Shown here: piece by piece, positions 16,617 to 25,390 of the stretch | Layout: each line of letters starts with the position of its first letter | How positions within the stretch are numbered: position 1 is the stretch's first letter | Made by a program: the position numbers and the translations under genes | NCBI RefSeq assembly: GCF_018408575.1 | Contig: NZ_AP023418.1 | Span: 1,268,415 to 1,332,414, forward strand | Length of the DNA: 64,000 bases | Direction of reading: 5' to 3' | Source: Vescimonas coprocola | GTDB lineage: Bacteria > Bacillota > Clostridia > Oscillospirales > Oscillospiraceae | The notes under the pieces: model-generated | What the model saw: only the letters and a program-made list of their open reading frames with translations | Told to the model about the DNA's origin: nothing | Database searches by the model: none

Positions 16617-18366
16617 GGTTCTCCCCCAGATTCTGCGTGTGGTACAGCCGGGCGTAGGCCCCGTTCTCCGCCAGCAGCTGGGCATGGCTGCCCTGCTCGG
16701 CAATGCGGCCGTCCTGCACCACCAGAATCCGGTGGGCGGAGCGGATGGTGGAGAGCCGGTGGGCAATGATGAGGGTGGTGCGGCCCTGGCTCAGTTGGTC
16801 AAAGGCCCCTTGAATTTTTGCCTCGGTGACGCTGTCCAGCGCCGAGGTGGCCTCGTCCAAAATGAGGATGGCCGGGTCCTTCAGGAAGATGCGGGCGATG
16901 GCCACCCGCTGCTTCTGGCCGCCGGAGAGCATGGCCCCCCGCTCCCCCACATAGGTGTCGAAGCCCTGAGGCATGGTCCGGATATCCTCCAGCAGCTCCG
17001 CCCGGTGGGCCGCCTGCTCCACCTCCTCGTCGGTGGCGTCGGGGCGGCCGTAGCGGATGTTCTCCCGAATGGTATCGGCAAAGAGGAACACGTCCTGCTG
17101 CACGATGCCGATGGCCCGGCGCAGGGAGCGCTGGGTCACCTGCCGCACGTCCAGCCCATCCACCCGGATGCTGCCCTCCGTGACGTCATAGAACCGGGGT
17201 ACCAGCTGGCACAGGGTGCTCTTGCCGCCGCCGGAGGGGCCTACGATGGCCACCGTCTCCCCGGCGGCCACGGTGAGATCGATGTCGTGAAGGACCTCGC
17301 TGCTGCCCGGATAGGTGAAGCTGACATGATCCAGCTCCACCTCGCCCCGAACCTGCGACAGCTCCACGGCGTCGGGGGCGTCCTGAATGGTGGGCTCCGT
17401 GGCCATCAGTTCAATGAACCGGTGAAGGCCCGCAAAGCCGTTGGAGAACATCTCGGCAAAGTTGGCCAGCTTGCGGATGGGGCTGATGAAGGTGGTGATA
17501 TACAGGCTGAAGGTAATGAGCCCCACATAGTCCATCTGCCCCTTCATGATGAGCCAGCCGCCCACGGCGATGACCGCCACGGACAGGATGCAGATGAAGA
17601 ACTCCATGCTGGCGTTGAAAAGGCCCATCTCTTTATGAAAGCCACGCTTGGCGGTCTTGAATATCTCGTTGGCGCCGTCAAATCGGGTCTGCTGCTTCTC
17701 CTCATTGGCGAAGGCCTTGGTGGTGCGGACACCGGAGAGACCGGACTCGATCTCGGCGTTGATGACGCCGGTTTTCTGCTTGGCCGCGCGGGAGGCGGCG
17801 CTCATCTGGCGGCGGCGGTACATGACCACCACCATGAAAATGGGGATGATGAGACTCACCACCAGCGCCAGACGCCACTGGATGGAGAACATGACGATCA
17901 GGGCGCCCACGATGGTCACTGCGGAGATGAACAGATCCTCCGGGCCGTGGTGGGCCAGTTCCGTCACCTCGAACAGGTCGGAGGTCAGGCGGCTCATCAG
18001 CTGGCCGGTGCGGTTGCGGTCGTAGAAGTCGAAGCCCAGCTCCTGCATATGGCGGAACAGATCCCGGCGGATATCCGCCTCCACCCGGATGCCGAAGGTG
18101 TGGCCCCAATAGCCCACCACGAAGCACAGAAAGGAGCGCAGCACAAAGGCCAGCACCACAATACCCATGACGATGAAGAAAGTGCGGTACTGCTGCTGGG
18201 GCAGCCACTGGTACATGGCGGTACGGGAGATCAGGGGAAAGGCCAGATCCACCAGAGAGATCATGAAAGCGCAGATGATATCCAATGCGAAGAGCCGGCG
18301 GTGGGGCCGGAAATAACTGAGGAAAATGGCCAGAGGCCGCTTGGTCTGAAAATCCTTGGTGGTCAT
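16609..18366 (-). CDS. ABC-type exporter, fused membrane and ATPase domains
   Basis: A 585-residue half-transporter. Six transmembrane helices occupy roughly residues 20-320 (ABC type-1 exporter fold). The ATPase domain has Walker A GPSGGGKST, signature LSGGQKQR, Walker B ILILDEATSALD and H-loop AHRLST. This is the MsbA/BmrA-like multidrug or lipid exporter class, and the protein probably works as a homodimer because no partner gene is adjacent. The ylmH start overlaps its end. The substrate cannot be read from the sequence. Confidence 0.92.
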   Translation of the reverse strand: MTTKDFQTKRPLAIFLSYFRPHRRLFALDIICAFMISLVDLAFPLISRTAMYQWLPQQQYRTFFIVMGIVVLAFVLRSFLCFVVGYWGHTFGIRVEADIRRDLFRHMQELGFDFYDRNRTGQLMSRLTSDLFEVTELAHHGPEDLFISAVTIVGALIVMFSIQWRLALVVSLIIPIFMVVVMYRRRQMSAASRAAKQKTGVINAEIESGLSGVRTTKAFANEEKQQTRFDGANEIFKTAKRGFHKEMGLFNASMEFFICILSVAVIAVGGWLIMKGQMDYVGLITFSLYITTFISPIRKLANFAEMFSNGFAGLHRFIELMATEPTIQDAPDAVELSQVRGEVELDHVSFTYPGSSEVLHDIDLTVAAGETVAIVGPSGGGKSTLCQLVPRFYDVTEGSIRVDGLDVRQVTQRSLRRAIGIVQQDVFLFADTIRENIRYGRPDATDEEVEQAAHRAELLEDIRTMPQGFDTYVGERGAMLSGGQKQRVAIARIFLKDPAILILDEATSALDSVTEAKIQGAFDQLSQGRTTLIIAHRLSTIRSAHRILVVQDGRIAEQGSHAQLLAENGAYARLYHTQNLGENHG

Positions 18367-18497
18367 GGTGCGCTGAATCTCCTGTTCATATACTTGCCGC
18401 AGCGCAAAAGGCGATGCAGATTTGATTTTTTATTATACCATGTTTTTTTCCGCATAGCAAGCGGTGGCCGGTGGGAGTTTTGATCGAAAGCAAATCA

Positions 18498-19226
18498 AAA
18501 CCTCCGGCTAAGCCGGAGGTTTGACCAGGCCCTATAAGGGCCCATTACGGACGAAGCCCCTTAAGGGGCCCGAAAGGTCTGCCGACCGCATTCCTTTCTC
18601 GGGCTACCCTTTAAGGGGTTTTTATCTATGCCTTGGGATTCTTACTACCCGTAAACGGGTCTATAAATTCCTTTATGCTAATCTGGTCAGACATTTTGTC
18701 CTCCTCCAACTGTTTCTATGTACGCCTTTATCGCTTTCTTGTTTCGGCCTACCGTATCCACAAAATACCCTCTTGCCCAAAAGTGTCTATTCCCGTACTC
18801 ATACTTCAGGTTGGCATGTCGGTCACATATCATCAGGCTGCTCTTTCCTTTCAGGTATCCCATAATCTGGGATACGCTGTACTTCGGCGGGATGCTTATC
18901 AACATGTGGATGTGGTCTGGGCATGCTTGTGCTTCTATGATTTCTACGCTCTTTTGCTGGCACAACTTCCGCAGTATGATCCCTATGTCCTCTTTTATCT
19001 TTCCGTAAACCTCCATCCGCCTATATTTCAGCGCAAACACCACATGGTATTGGCAACGCCAGCTGGTATGTTCTAAACTACTTACATCTACTTCTTTCAT
19101 GTATTAGTCTCCTTGTTTTTGTAAGCTTTGGTCGGTAAACCTCTTTCTTTACTCTAACTCGGAGACTTTTTCTTGTCTACTTTTCCCCTCGCCATAGGCT
19201 ATTTTTCCCCCCGGCAGAGCCGGGGG
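18498..19226 (-). mobile_element. IS200/IS605-type insertion sequence carrying only tnpA
   Basis: The unit is bounded by two hairpins of the kind TnpA recognises: AAACCTCCGGCT/AGCCGGAGGTTT at 18498-18522 and CCCCCGGC/GCCGGGGG at 19208-19226. It has no terminal inverted repeats, as expected for the family. There is no tnpB. Between the tnpA end and the left hairpin (18523-18625) lie three further short palindromes (GGGCCC and CCCCTTAAGGGG types) that could fold as RNA. It sits between the ABC-exporter gene and the Na/Pi-cotransporter gene without disrupting either. Confidence 0.75.
18626..19100 (-). pseudogene. tnpA: IS200-like Y1 transposase TnpA, frameshifted near its end
   Basis: The frame from 19100 encodes a typical TnpA: YHVVFALKYRR, the metal-binding HIHM (HUH motif), MGYLKGKSSLMI, GNRHFWARGYF and the tyrosine in KAIKAYI. 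It stops at 18687 after GGGQNV. In the next frame the expected C-terminal tail of the family (QLEEDKMSDQIS through DPFTG) continues to a stop at 18626. The shift falls in TACATAGAAACAG, where 4 nt stand in place of 3 or 6. Catalytic residues are kept but the last helix is lost in the main frame. Confidence 0.7.
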
Positions 19227-19336
19227 TTGTCTTTGATGGCCAATGCGGAGACGGCTGCCGACAGGCATACCGGCAGCTGTCTCCCCGCCCCCTTACAGGG
19301 GTGTTTCCTTGTCCTCTGTCGGTGCTTTTTCATGTC

Positions 19337-21091
19337 TTACAAAGTGAATTTTTTGCTGTATTCCTCGTAATAGCGGGCGAAGGAGTCGGATTTCATATCC
19401 TTGACGCTCTTCAAATACTCGTGGGTATCGAAGGCGTCAGACTCCAGCTCGATCATGGCCACGGCGATATTGGAGCAGTGGTCCGCCACCCGCTCATAGT
19501 TGGTGAGCAGATCGTTGAACACGAAGCCCTGACTCAGGGTACACACGCCCTTTTGCAGACGGTCCACATGGTGCAGCTTCAGCTCGTCGCACAGGCCGTC
19601 GATGATCTCCTCCAGCGGCTCTACCCGGCTGGCGGCGGCCAGATCCCCCTCCACAAAGGCGTGGATGGAGAGGTAGAGGATTTCGGAGACGGCATCCTCC
19701 ATCACCTTCAGCTCCCGGCTGGCCTCCTCCGAGAAGGCCATGCCCTTGCTGTGGATCTCCTGCGCCACCTCGGAGATGTTCAGGGCGTGGTCGGAGATGC
19801 GCTCGAAGTCGGAGATGGTATGCAGATACTTGGATACCTCCTCACTCTGACGGGCGGTGAGTTCCTTACCGGTGATCTTCATGAGATAGGTACCCAGCCG
19901 GTCCTCATAGCGGTCCACGGTGGACTCTGTCTCCGCCACGGCCCGGAAGCCCTTGTCGCTGTACTGATGCACCAGCGCCATGGCGGCCAGCAGATTCTCC
20001 ATGGCGCACTGAGCCATGGCGTCGGTGACCTGACGGCTCTGCTCGATGGCCAGCGCCGGGTGCTGCAGGAAGCGCTCCTCCAGACGGTCCATCTTCTGGC
20101 GCTCCCGGCTGCTCTCGGAGTCGTCCGGCACCAGCATACATACCAGCTTCTCCAGCAGGCCGATGAGGGGCATCAGGGCCACCACCGTGGCCAGACGGAA
20201 CAGGGTGTTCGCCAGAGCGATGGACACGGTGGTCATGGTGGTATCCATGAAGTCAAAATGCACCACGGCATTGACGGCATAAAAGATGCAGCCCCAGATC
20301 ACCACACCCAGCACGTCGATGAGCAGATAGACGAAGGCCGTGCGCTTGCCGCTGACGTTGGCACCCAGCGCCGACAGCAGCACCGGCACCGCAGCGCCGA
20401 TGGCAATCCCCATGATAATAGGAAGGGCAATTTCAAAGGTGACGGCTCCGGTGGCGGCCAGCGCCTGCAGGATACCCACGGCGGCGGAGGCACTCTGGAT
20501 GACGCTGGTGAACACGATGCCCACCAGAATTCCCAGCAGAGGGTTAGCGAAGGAGGTCATGGCGTTGATGAACACCGCACTCTCCCGCAGGGGCTCCACG
20601 GCGCCGCTCATGGCGGTCATGCCGTACATCAGCACGGCAAAGCCCAGCAGGATCTCCCCCACATGGCGGGTGGTCTGCTTCCTGCTGATCATCCGCAGCA
20701 GGGTGCCGATGGTGGCCATCAGGGCCGTCAGAGTGGAAGTGCTCAGCAGGGCCACCCAGCCGCCGCCGGAGAGGTTGCTGAGGCACAGCACCCAGCCGGT
20801 AACGCTGGTGCCCAAGATGGCGCCCAGCACGATGCCGATGGCCTGATTGACCTTCATCATGCCGGAGTTGACGAAGCCCACCACCATCACCGAGGTGGCG
20901 GAGGAGGACTGGATCACCGCCGTGACACCGGTCCCCAGCAGGACCCCCTTGATGGGCGTGCTGGTGAGGTTATACAACACCAGCTCCAGTTGATTGCCTG
21001 CTACCTTCTTCAGGGCATCGCCCATGATGGACATACCGAACAGGAACAGGGCCACGCCGCCCAGCAGGGAAATGAAATCAGAAACGCTCAA
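19337..21091 (-). CDS. Na+/phosphate cotransporter family protein with PhoU-like tail
   Basis: 584 residues. The N-terminal half has eight or more membrane helices with the duplicated QSSSATSVMV and QSASAAVGIL motifs of the NptA/PNaS family. The C-terminal 230 residues are helical and PhoU-like (YEDRLGTYLMKITGKEL, ISDFERISDHALNI, YERVADHCSNIAVA). The start appears to be TTG at 21091, about 9 bp after GGAGGG. It may import phosphate with sodium, which fits a cell running a Na+-type V-ATPase. No pho regulator is adjacent. Confidence 0.88.
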   Translation of the reverse strand: MSVSDFISLLGGVALFLFGMSIMGDALKKVAGNQLELVLYNLTSTPIKGVLLGTGVTAVIQSSSATSVMVVGFVNSGMMKVNQAIGIVLGAILGTSVTGWVLCLSNLSGGGWVALLSTSTLTALMATIGTLLRMISRKQTTRHVGEILLGFAVLMYGMTAMSGAVEPLRESAVFINAMTSFANPLLGILVGIVFTSVIQSASAAVGILQALAATGAVTFEIALPIIMGIAIGAAVPVLLSALGANVSGKRTAFVYLLIDVLGVVIWGCIFYAVNAVVHFDFMDTTMTTVSIALANTLFRLATVVALMPLIGLLEKLVCMLVPDDSESSRERQKMDRLEERFLQHPALAIEQSRQVTDAMAQCAMENLLAAMALVHQYSDKGFRAVAETESTVDRYEDRLGTYLMKITGKELTARQSEEVSKYLHTISDFERISDHALNISEVAQEIHSKGMAFSEEASRELKVMEDAVSEILYLSIHAFVEGDLAAASRVEPLEEIIDGLCDELKLHHVDRLQKGVCTLSQGFVFNDLLTNYERVADHCSNIAVAMIELESDAFDTHEYLKSVKDMKSDSFARYYEEYSKKFTL

Positions 21092-21254
21092 AACGCATTC
21101 CCTCCCAGTTTATTTGATTCAACAGGATATAGTATAACGTAAAAAACTCCGGCTGTCGACAGAAACTATGGAATAATTTGTGGAAAAAAGCATAAAGATT
21201 TGCAGCGGTTCTATACCCCTCCCACAGAAGTTTCCCGGCAAACGGAATGCAGCC

Positions 21255-21283
21255 TTGTCATACGGGGCAGACTATGGTATAAT
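21255..21283 (+). promoter_or_regulatory. Promoter of the COG2426 gene
   Basis: TTGTCA at 21255-21260, a 17-bp spacer and TATAAT at 21278-21283. Confidence 0.7.
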
Positions 21284-21341
21284 ACTCTATCATGAAATTA
21301 CGCTGCCGGTCTATGGGTCCGGCAATCTTGTGAGGAAGCAT

Positions 21342-21818
21342 ATGAAACACGGACTCATCGTTTTTCTGGTATCCATGGTCCCCCTCATCGAGCTGCGGGG
21401 CGCCATCCCCTACGGCGTGGCCTACGGGATGCCGCTGTGGCTGACGTATCTCATTGCCATCGTGGGGAATATGCTGCCGGTGCCGTTTATCTATCTCTTC
21501 GCCCGGAAGATCCTTCTTTGGGGCAAGGATAAGCCTGTCATCGGAAGGTTCTTCACCTTCTGTCTGGAAAAGGGTGAGCGGGGCGGCCAAAAGCTTCAGG
21601 CGAAGGCCGGCCGGGGCTTGTTCTGGGCTCTTTTGCTGTTCGTGGGGATCCCCCTGCCCGGCACCGGTGCGTGGACGGGAACTCTGGCGGCCTCTCTGCT
21701 GGATATGGGCTTTAAGAAGAGCGTGCTGGCCTGCATGGGCGGTGTGCTGCTGGCCGGGTGCATCATGGGCATCCTCAGCGTGCTGGGCGTGTCTGCCTTT
21801 GGCGCTGTGGTACAATAG
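21342..21818 (+). CDS. Small multidrug-export family membrane protein (COG2426)
   Basis: 158 residues with about four transmembrane helices. Family features are PLIELRGAIPYG near the N terminus and FVGIPLPGTGAWTGTLAASLL in the middle. The ATG at 21342 is preceded by GAGGAAG; an upstream in-frame extension crosses the promoter and is not used. The Pfam name is Sm_multidrug_ex, but transport of drugs is not well demonstrated, so the real function is open. It is monocistronic, with its own promoter and a strong terminator. Confidence 0.85.
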   Translation: MKHGLIVFLVSMVPLIELRGAIPYGVAYGMPLWLTYLIAIVGNMLPVPFIYLFARKILLWGKDKPVIGRFFTFCLEKGERGGQKLQAKAGRGLFWALLLFVGIPLPGTGAWTGTLAASLLDMGFKKSVLACMGGVLLAGCIMGILSVLGVSAFGAVVQ

Positions 21819-21826
21819 TTTTTCAC

Positions 21827-21868
21827 AATGGGACTTTTTCTTATCATTCAGAAAAAGTCCCATTTTTA
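21827..21868 (+). terminator. Terminator of the COG2426 gene
   Basis: A perfect 14-bp stem, AATGGGACTTTTTC / GAAAAAGTCCCATT, with a T-rich tail. Confidence 0.9.
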
Positions 21869-21906
21869 TACAAATAAATTATTTTTGCAAATTAACAGAC
21901 AATGTG

Positions 21907-21935
21907 TTGATTTTCACATTAAGATGTGCTAAGAT
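21907..21935 (+). promoter_or_regulatory. Promoter of the V-ATPase operon
   Basis: TTGATT at 21907-21912, a 17-bp spacer and TAAGAT at 21930-21935. An inverted repeat AATGTG/CACATT (21901-21920) straddles the -35 box and could be an operator. Confidence 0.6.
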
Positions 21936-22033
21936 AACGGACAATTTCAAGTCAGCCTCTGCCGAACGGGCCGTTACAAGGGCCGGACGGCATATGCTTA
22001 TAGATCCATTCACAAGGAAAGGCGGTGACGACC

Positions 22034-22348
22034 ATGTATCTGGAGCTGGTGAAGCAGGTATCGCAGGTGGAGCAGGAGACGGAAGCCTCCGTCCGTCAGG
22101 CGGCCCAGCAGGCTCAGCAGATGCAGGAGGAGGCGGAACGCTCCGGACGTGCGCTGGTGGAACAGACACGCCGGGACTTGCAGCAGCTGGAGACCCAGCG
22201 CCGCCGGCAGGCGGCGGAGGACGCCGAAGCAGCCCGGCAGCAGGCGCTGCGGGAGGTTCAGGCAGACTGTGACGCCCTGCGGCAGCGGGCCGGGGCCAAG
22301 ATGCCTCAGGCGGTAGACACCATTCTGAGAAGGGTGGTGCAGGAGTAG
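22034..22348 (+). CDS. ntpF: V-type ATPase subunit G/H (peripheral-stalk coiled coil)
   Basis: 104 residues, almost entirely charged and Ala/Gln-rich coiled coil, in the first position of the operon where E. hirae has ntpF. The ATG at 22034 follows GGCGGTG; a GTG at 22025 after AAGGAAA is an equally possible start and would add three residues. With subunit E it forms the peripheral stalks holding the catalytic head against rotation. Its stop shares one base with the start of ntpI (TAGTG). Confidence 0.75.
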   Translation: MYLELVKQVSQVEQETEASVRQAAQQAQQMQEEAERSGRALVEQTRRDLQQLETQRRRQAAEDAEAARQQALREVQADCDALRQRAGAKMPQAVDTILRRVVQE

Positions 22349-24297
22349 TGGCCATTGTGAAAATGCAGCGGCTGCACCTGTTGGCGATGGAGGAGGAGCG
22401 GCAGTCCCTGATGGATGCGCTGCTGCGGTTCGGTCGGCTGGAGATCCGGCAGACGGAGGATCTGGCGGCGGATCCGGACTGGGCGGTGCTGCTGCATCCG
22501 GAACCGGCGGAGCTGGTTCGCTGGCGGGAGGCCTCCCGCCAGATGGAGGCGGCGCTGTCGGCGCTGGGCAGCCGGGGTCTGAAAAAGACCGGACTGTTTG
22601 CCCCCCGCCCCCGCATCAGCCAGAGTCAGTTTCTGGATGAGGCGGCACTGCGGCAGCAGCAGGCGCTGGCAGCGGAGATCCTGGGCCATACGGCCCGCAA
22701 GGAGCAGCTGACCTCCCAGCTTCAGCGTATTCAGGCCCAGCGGCTGTCGCTGGAGCCGTGGGCGGAGCTGGACGTGCCGCTGGAGCTGCACCGCAGCGGC
22801 CAGCTGTCGGTGATCCCCGGCACCATGCCCCTGCGTTCGGAGCTTCAGCAGGCGAAAAACGCTCTGGAGGAACAGCCGGCGGAGCTGGTACAGGTATCCC
22901 TGTCGCCGCAGCAGCAGTATCTTCTGCTGCTGGTACATCAGGCGGCGGAGAGCGCAGTGCTGGAGGTGCTGCGGCCTTTCGGCTTTGCGGCGGCCTCCTT
23001 CGGTACCCTCACCGGTACGGTGCAGGAGAACCTGCAGCGGCTGGACGATGAGGAGGAGCAAACCCGGCAGGATCGCCGGGCGGAGGACGCTGCGCTGGAC
23101 GCCTTGGGAGGCCGTCAGCCGGAGCTGAGGCTGGGTCTGGACCGGCTGAAGCTGCAGATCCAGCGGGAGGATAACCGCCAGCGGCTCCTCACCGACGGAC
23201 ATATCTTCTATTTGGAGGGCTGGGTGCCGGAGGCAGACACCGCCCGGCTGGAGCAGCTGCTGGAGGGCTACTCCTGTGCGTGGGATCTGCGGGTCCCCAC
23301 CGAGGAGGAGTATCCGGAGGTGCCGGTGACGCTGAAGAGCAACTGGCTCACCCGGTGCATGACCTGCATCACGGAGCAGTACTCCATGCCCGCCTACGAC
23401 GGCGTGGACCCCAACCCGGTCATGGCCCCGTTTTTCATCCTGTTCTTCGGCATGATGATGGCGGACATGGGCTACGGCCTTCTGATGATCTTTCTGCCGC
23501 TGCTGTACCTGAAAAAGGCACGACCGCCGGAGAGCAAACGGGGCTTTATCGAGCTGATCCTGTGGTGCGGCATCGTGACCTTTATTTTCGGCGCCCTCAC
23601 CGGCGGCTTCTTCGGGGACTTCATCCCCCAGCTGTGCAAGGTCATTGACCCGGCCAGCACCTTCGAGCTGCCCAGCCTCTTCTCGCCGCTGAACGACACC
23701 ATGGCCATCATGGTCGGCTCCATGGTGCTGGGCGGCAGCCAGATCCTCACCGGCATGACCATCAGCGTGGTGAAGAAAACCAGGGACGGCCACTTTGCCG
23801 ACGCCCTGTGGGACGAGATCACATGGTGGGTCATTCTGGCCGGCGGGGCCATGGCGCTGCTGAAGGTGGGCAGCGTGGCCGGTGTGCCGGTGGTGCTGGT
23901 CATCGGCGTGCTGATGCTGGTATACGGCTCCGGTCGGGGCAAGAAGGGCTTCGGCAAGGTCACGGGGCTGGTGAGCGCCGTATATAACGGCGTCACAGGC
24001 TTTTTCAGCGATATCCTCTCCTATGTGCGTCTGATGGCGCTGATGCTGTCGGGCGCCGTGCTGGCGCAGGTGTTCAATATGCTGGGTGCCACCACCGGAA
24101 ACGTGGTGGGCTTCGTGGTCATTGCCCTCATCGGCAACGCCCTGAATCTGGCGCTGAACCTGCTGGGCTGCTACGTCCACGATATGCGTCTGCAGTTTCT
24201 GGAATTTTTCGGTCGGTTTTACAAGGAGGGCGGCAAGAGCTACAGGCCGCTGTCCGTAGAAACACAATATGTTGAAGTTATGAAGGAGGATAATTGA
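22348..24297 (+). CDS. ntpI: V-type ATPase subunit I (membrane stator, a-subunit)
   Basis: 649 residues starting at GTG 22348. The N-terminal 330 residues are a cytoplasmic coiled-coil domain. The C-terminal half has about seven membrane helices beginning at APFFILFFGMMMADMGYGLLM, with GGFFGDFIPQL, SYVRLMALMLSGAVLA and the final NLLGCYVHDMRLQFLEFFGRFY. The Arg of SYVRLMAL is the expected conserved arginine facing the rotor. It provides the half-channels for ions and links the stalks to the membrane. Confidence 0.95.
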   Translation: MAIVKMQRLHLLAMEEERQSLMDALLRFGRLEIRQTEDLAADPDWAVLLHPEPAELVRWREASRQMEAALSALGSRGLKKTGLFAPRPRISQSQFLDEAALRQQQALAAEILGHTARKEQLTSQLQRIQAQRLSLEPWAELDVPLELHRSGQLSVIPGTMPLRSELQQAKNALEEQPAELVQVSLSPQQQYLLLLVHQAAESAVLEVLRPFGFAAASFGTLTGTVQENLQRLDDEEEQTRQDRRAEDAALDALGGRQPELRLGLDRLKLQIQREDNRQRLLTDGHIFYLEGWVPEADTARLEQLLEGYSCAWDLRVPTEEEYPEVPVTLKSNWLTRCMTCITEQYSMPAYDGVDPNPVMAPFFILFFGMMMADMGYGLLMIFLPLLYLKKARPPESKRGFIELILWCGIVTFIFGALTGGFFGDFIPQLCKVIDPASTFELPSLFSPLNDTMAIMVGSMVLGGSQILTGMTISVVKKTRDGHFADALWDEITWWVILAGGAMALLKVGSVAGVPVVLVIGVLMLVYGSGRGKKGFGKVTGLVSAVYNGVTGFFSDILSYVRLMALMLSGAVLAQVFNMLGATTGNVVGFVVIALIGNALNLALNLLGCYVHDMRLQFLEFFGRFYKEGGKSYRPLSVETQYVEVMKEDN

Positions 24298-24298
24298 T

Positions 24299-24787
24299 AT
24301 GTATGATTTTCTGAACGCCATCGGCGGCATGGGTTTCGCCATTCTGGGTGCGGCGCTGACGGTGGGTCTGTGCTGCGTGGGCTCCGCCAAGGGTACCGGT
24401 CTCGTGGGTGAGGCCGCCGCCGGTCTGGTCAGCGAGGATCCCGACAAGAGCACCAAGTGCCTGATCTTGCAGGTGCTGCCCGGTACGCAGGGTCTGTATG
24501 GCTTCGTGGCCCTGTTCATCGTCCTGCTGCAGGTAGGTCTCATGAGCGGCACTCCCGTAGATCTGACGCTGACTCAGGGCATGTCCTTCTTCGCCGCCTG
24601 CATCCCCACCGCCATCGGCGGCTGGCTCTCCGCCAAGTTCCAGGGCCGTGTGGCCGCCGCCTCCGTGGGTATCGTGGCCAAGCACCCGGAGGCCGCCACC
24701 AAGGGCCTGATCTTCTGCGGTATCGTGGAGTTCTACGCCATTTTGTCCCTGGTGGCTACCATCATGCTGGCTACCAACATTCTGTAA
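24299..24787 (+). CDS. ntpK: V-type ATPase subunit K (Na+-type rotor proteolipid)
   Basis: 162 residues with four transmembrane helices, a duplicated c-subunit like E. hirae NtpK. AAGGAGG precedes the ATG. All the side chains that bind Na+ in E. hirae NtpK have counterparts in matching context: L60, T63, Q64 and Y67 in LPGTQGLY, Q115 in FQGRVAAA and E144 in GIVEFYAIL. The spacing Q115-E144 (29 residues) equals that of Q110-E139. Only the second hairpin carries the carboxylate; the first has Gln. This strongly suggests a sodium-coupled enzyme. Confidence 0.95.
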   Translation: MYDFLNAIGGMGFAILGAALTVGLCCVGSAKGTGLVGEAAAGLVSEDPDKSTKCLILQVLPGTQGLYGFVALFIVLLQVGLMSGTPVDLTLTQGMSFFAACIPTAIGGWLSAKFQGRVAAASVGIVAKHPEAATKGLIFCGIVEFYAILSLVATIMLATNIL

Positions 24788-24800
24788 AACGGAGCAGGCC

Positions 24801-25376
24801 ATGAAGGGACTGGAACGGATCACCCAGCGCATCCAGACGGATGCACAGGGGCAGATAGAAGCCCTGACGGCGGCAGGACGCCGCCAGGCACAGGAGATCA
24901 CGGAGAAGTACGAGGACCAGGCCCGGCAGCTGCGCCAGGCGGATCAGGAAAAGGCCGCCCGTGATGCCCAGCAGGATCAGCGGAGAGCCCAGAGCGGCGC
25001 CGACCGCACCCGCCGGGAGCAGCTCCTCGCCTGCAAGCAGCAGCTCATTGACGATACCTTCCGACAGGCCCGGCAGCAGCTGACGCAGCTGCCCCGTGAG
25101 AAATATGTGCATCTGCTGGTGCAGCTGGCGGTGAAAAACGGAGCCGGCACCGAGGAGATCATCCTCTCCCCGGAGGACGCACCGCTGGGGCAGCAGGTGC
25201 TGGAGGGCGCCAACGCTCAGGGACGGCACTTCCGCCTGTCTGCGGAGCAGCGTCCCACCGGCGGAGGGCTGATCCTCAAGCAGGGCAGCGTGGAGTGCAG
25301 CTGCACCTTCCCGGAGATCCTGCGGCAGCTGCGGCAGGAGATGTCCGGCGAGGTCGCCGCCATTCTGTTTGACTGA
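24801..25376 (+). CDS. ntpE: V-type ATPase subunit E
   Basis: 191 residues. The N-terminal 100 residues are a long charged helix, and the C-terminal domain (about 105-191) has the E-subunit fold with GGGLILKQGSVECSCTF, the pattern GG.....G.I....T found in the family. It forms the peripheral stalk with subunit G/H. The start ATG at 24801 follows GGAGC, 13 bp after ntpK. Confidence 0.9.
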   Translation: MKGLERITQRIQTDAQGQIEALTAAGRRQAQEITEKYEDQARQLRQADQEKAARDAQQDQRRAQSGADRTRREQLLACKQQLIDDTFRQARQQLTQLPREKYVHLLVQLAVKNGAGTEEIILSPEDAPLGQQVLEGANAQGRHFRLSAEQRPTGGGLILKQGSVECSCTFPEILRQLRQEMSGEVAAILFD

Positions 25377-25390
25377 GAGGGGGCTGCCCT

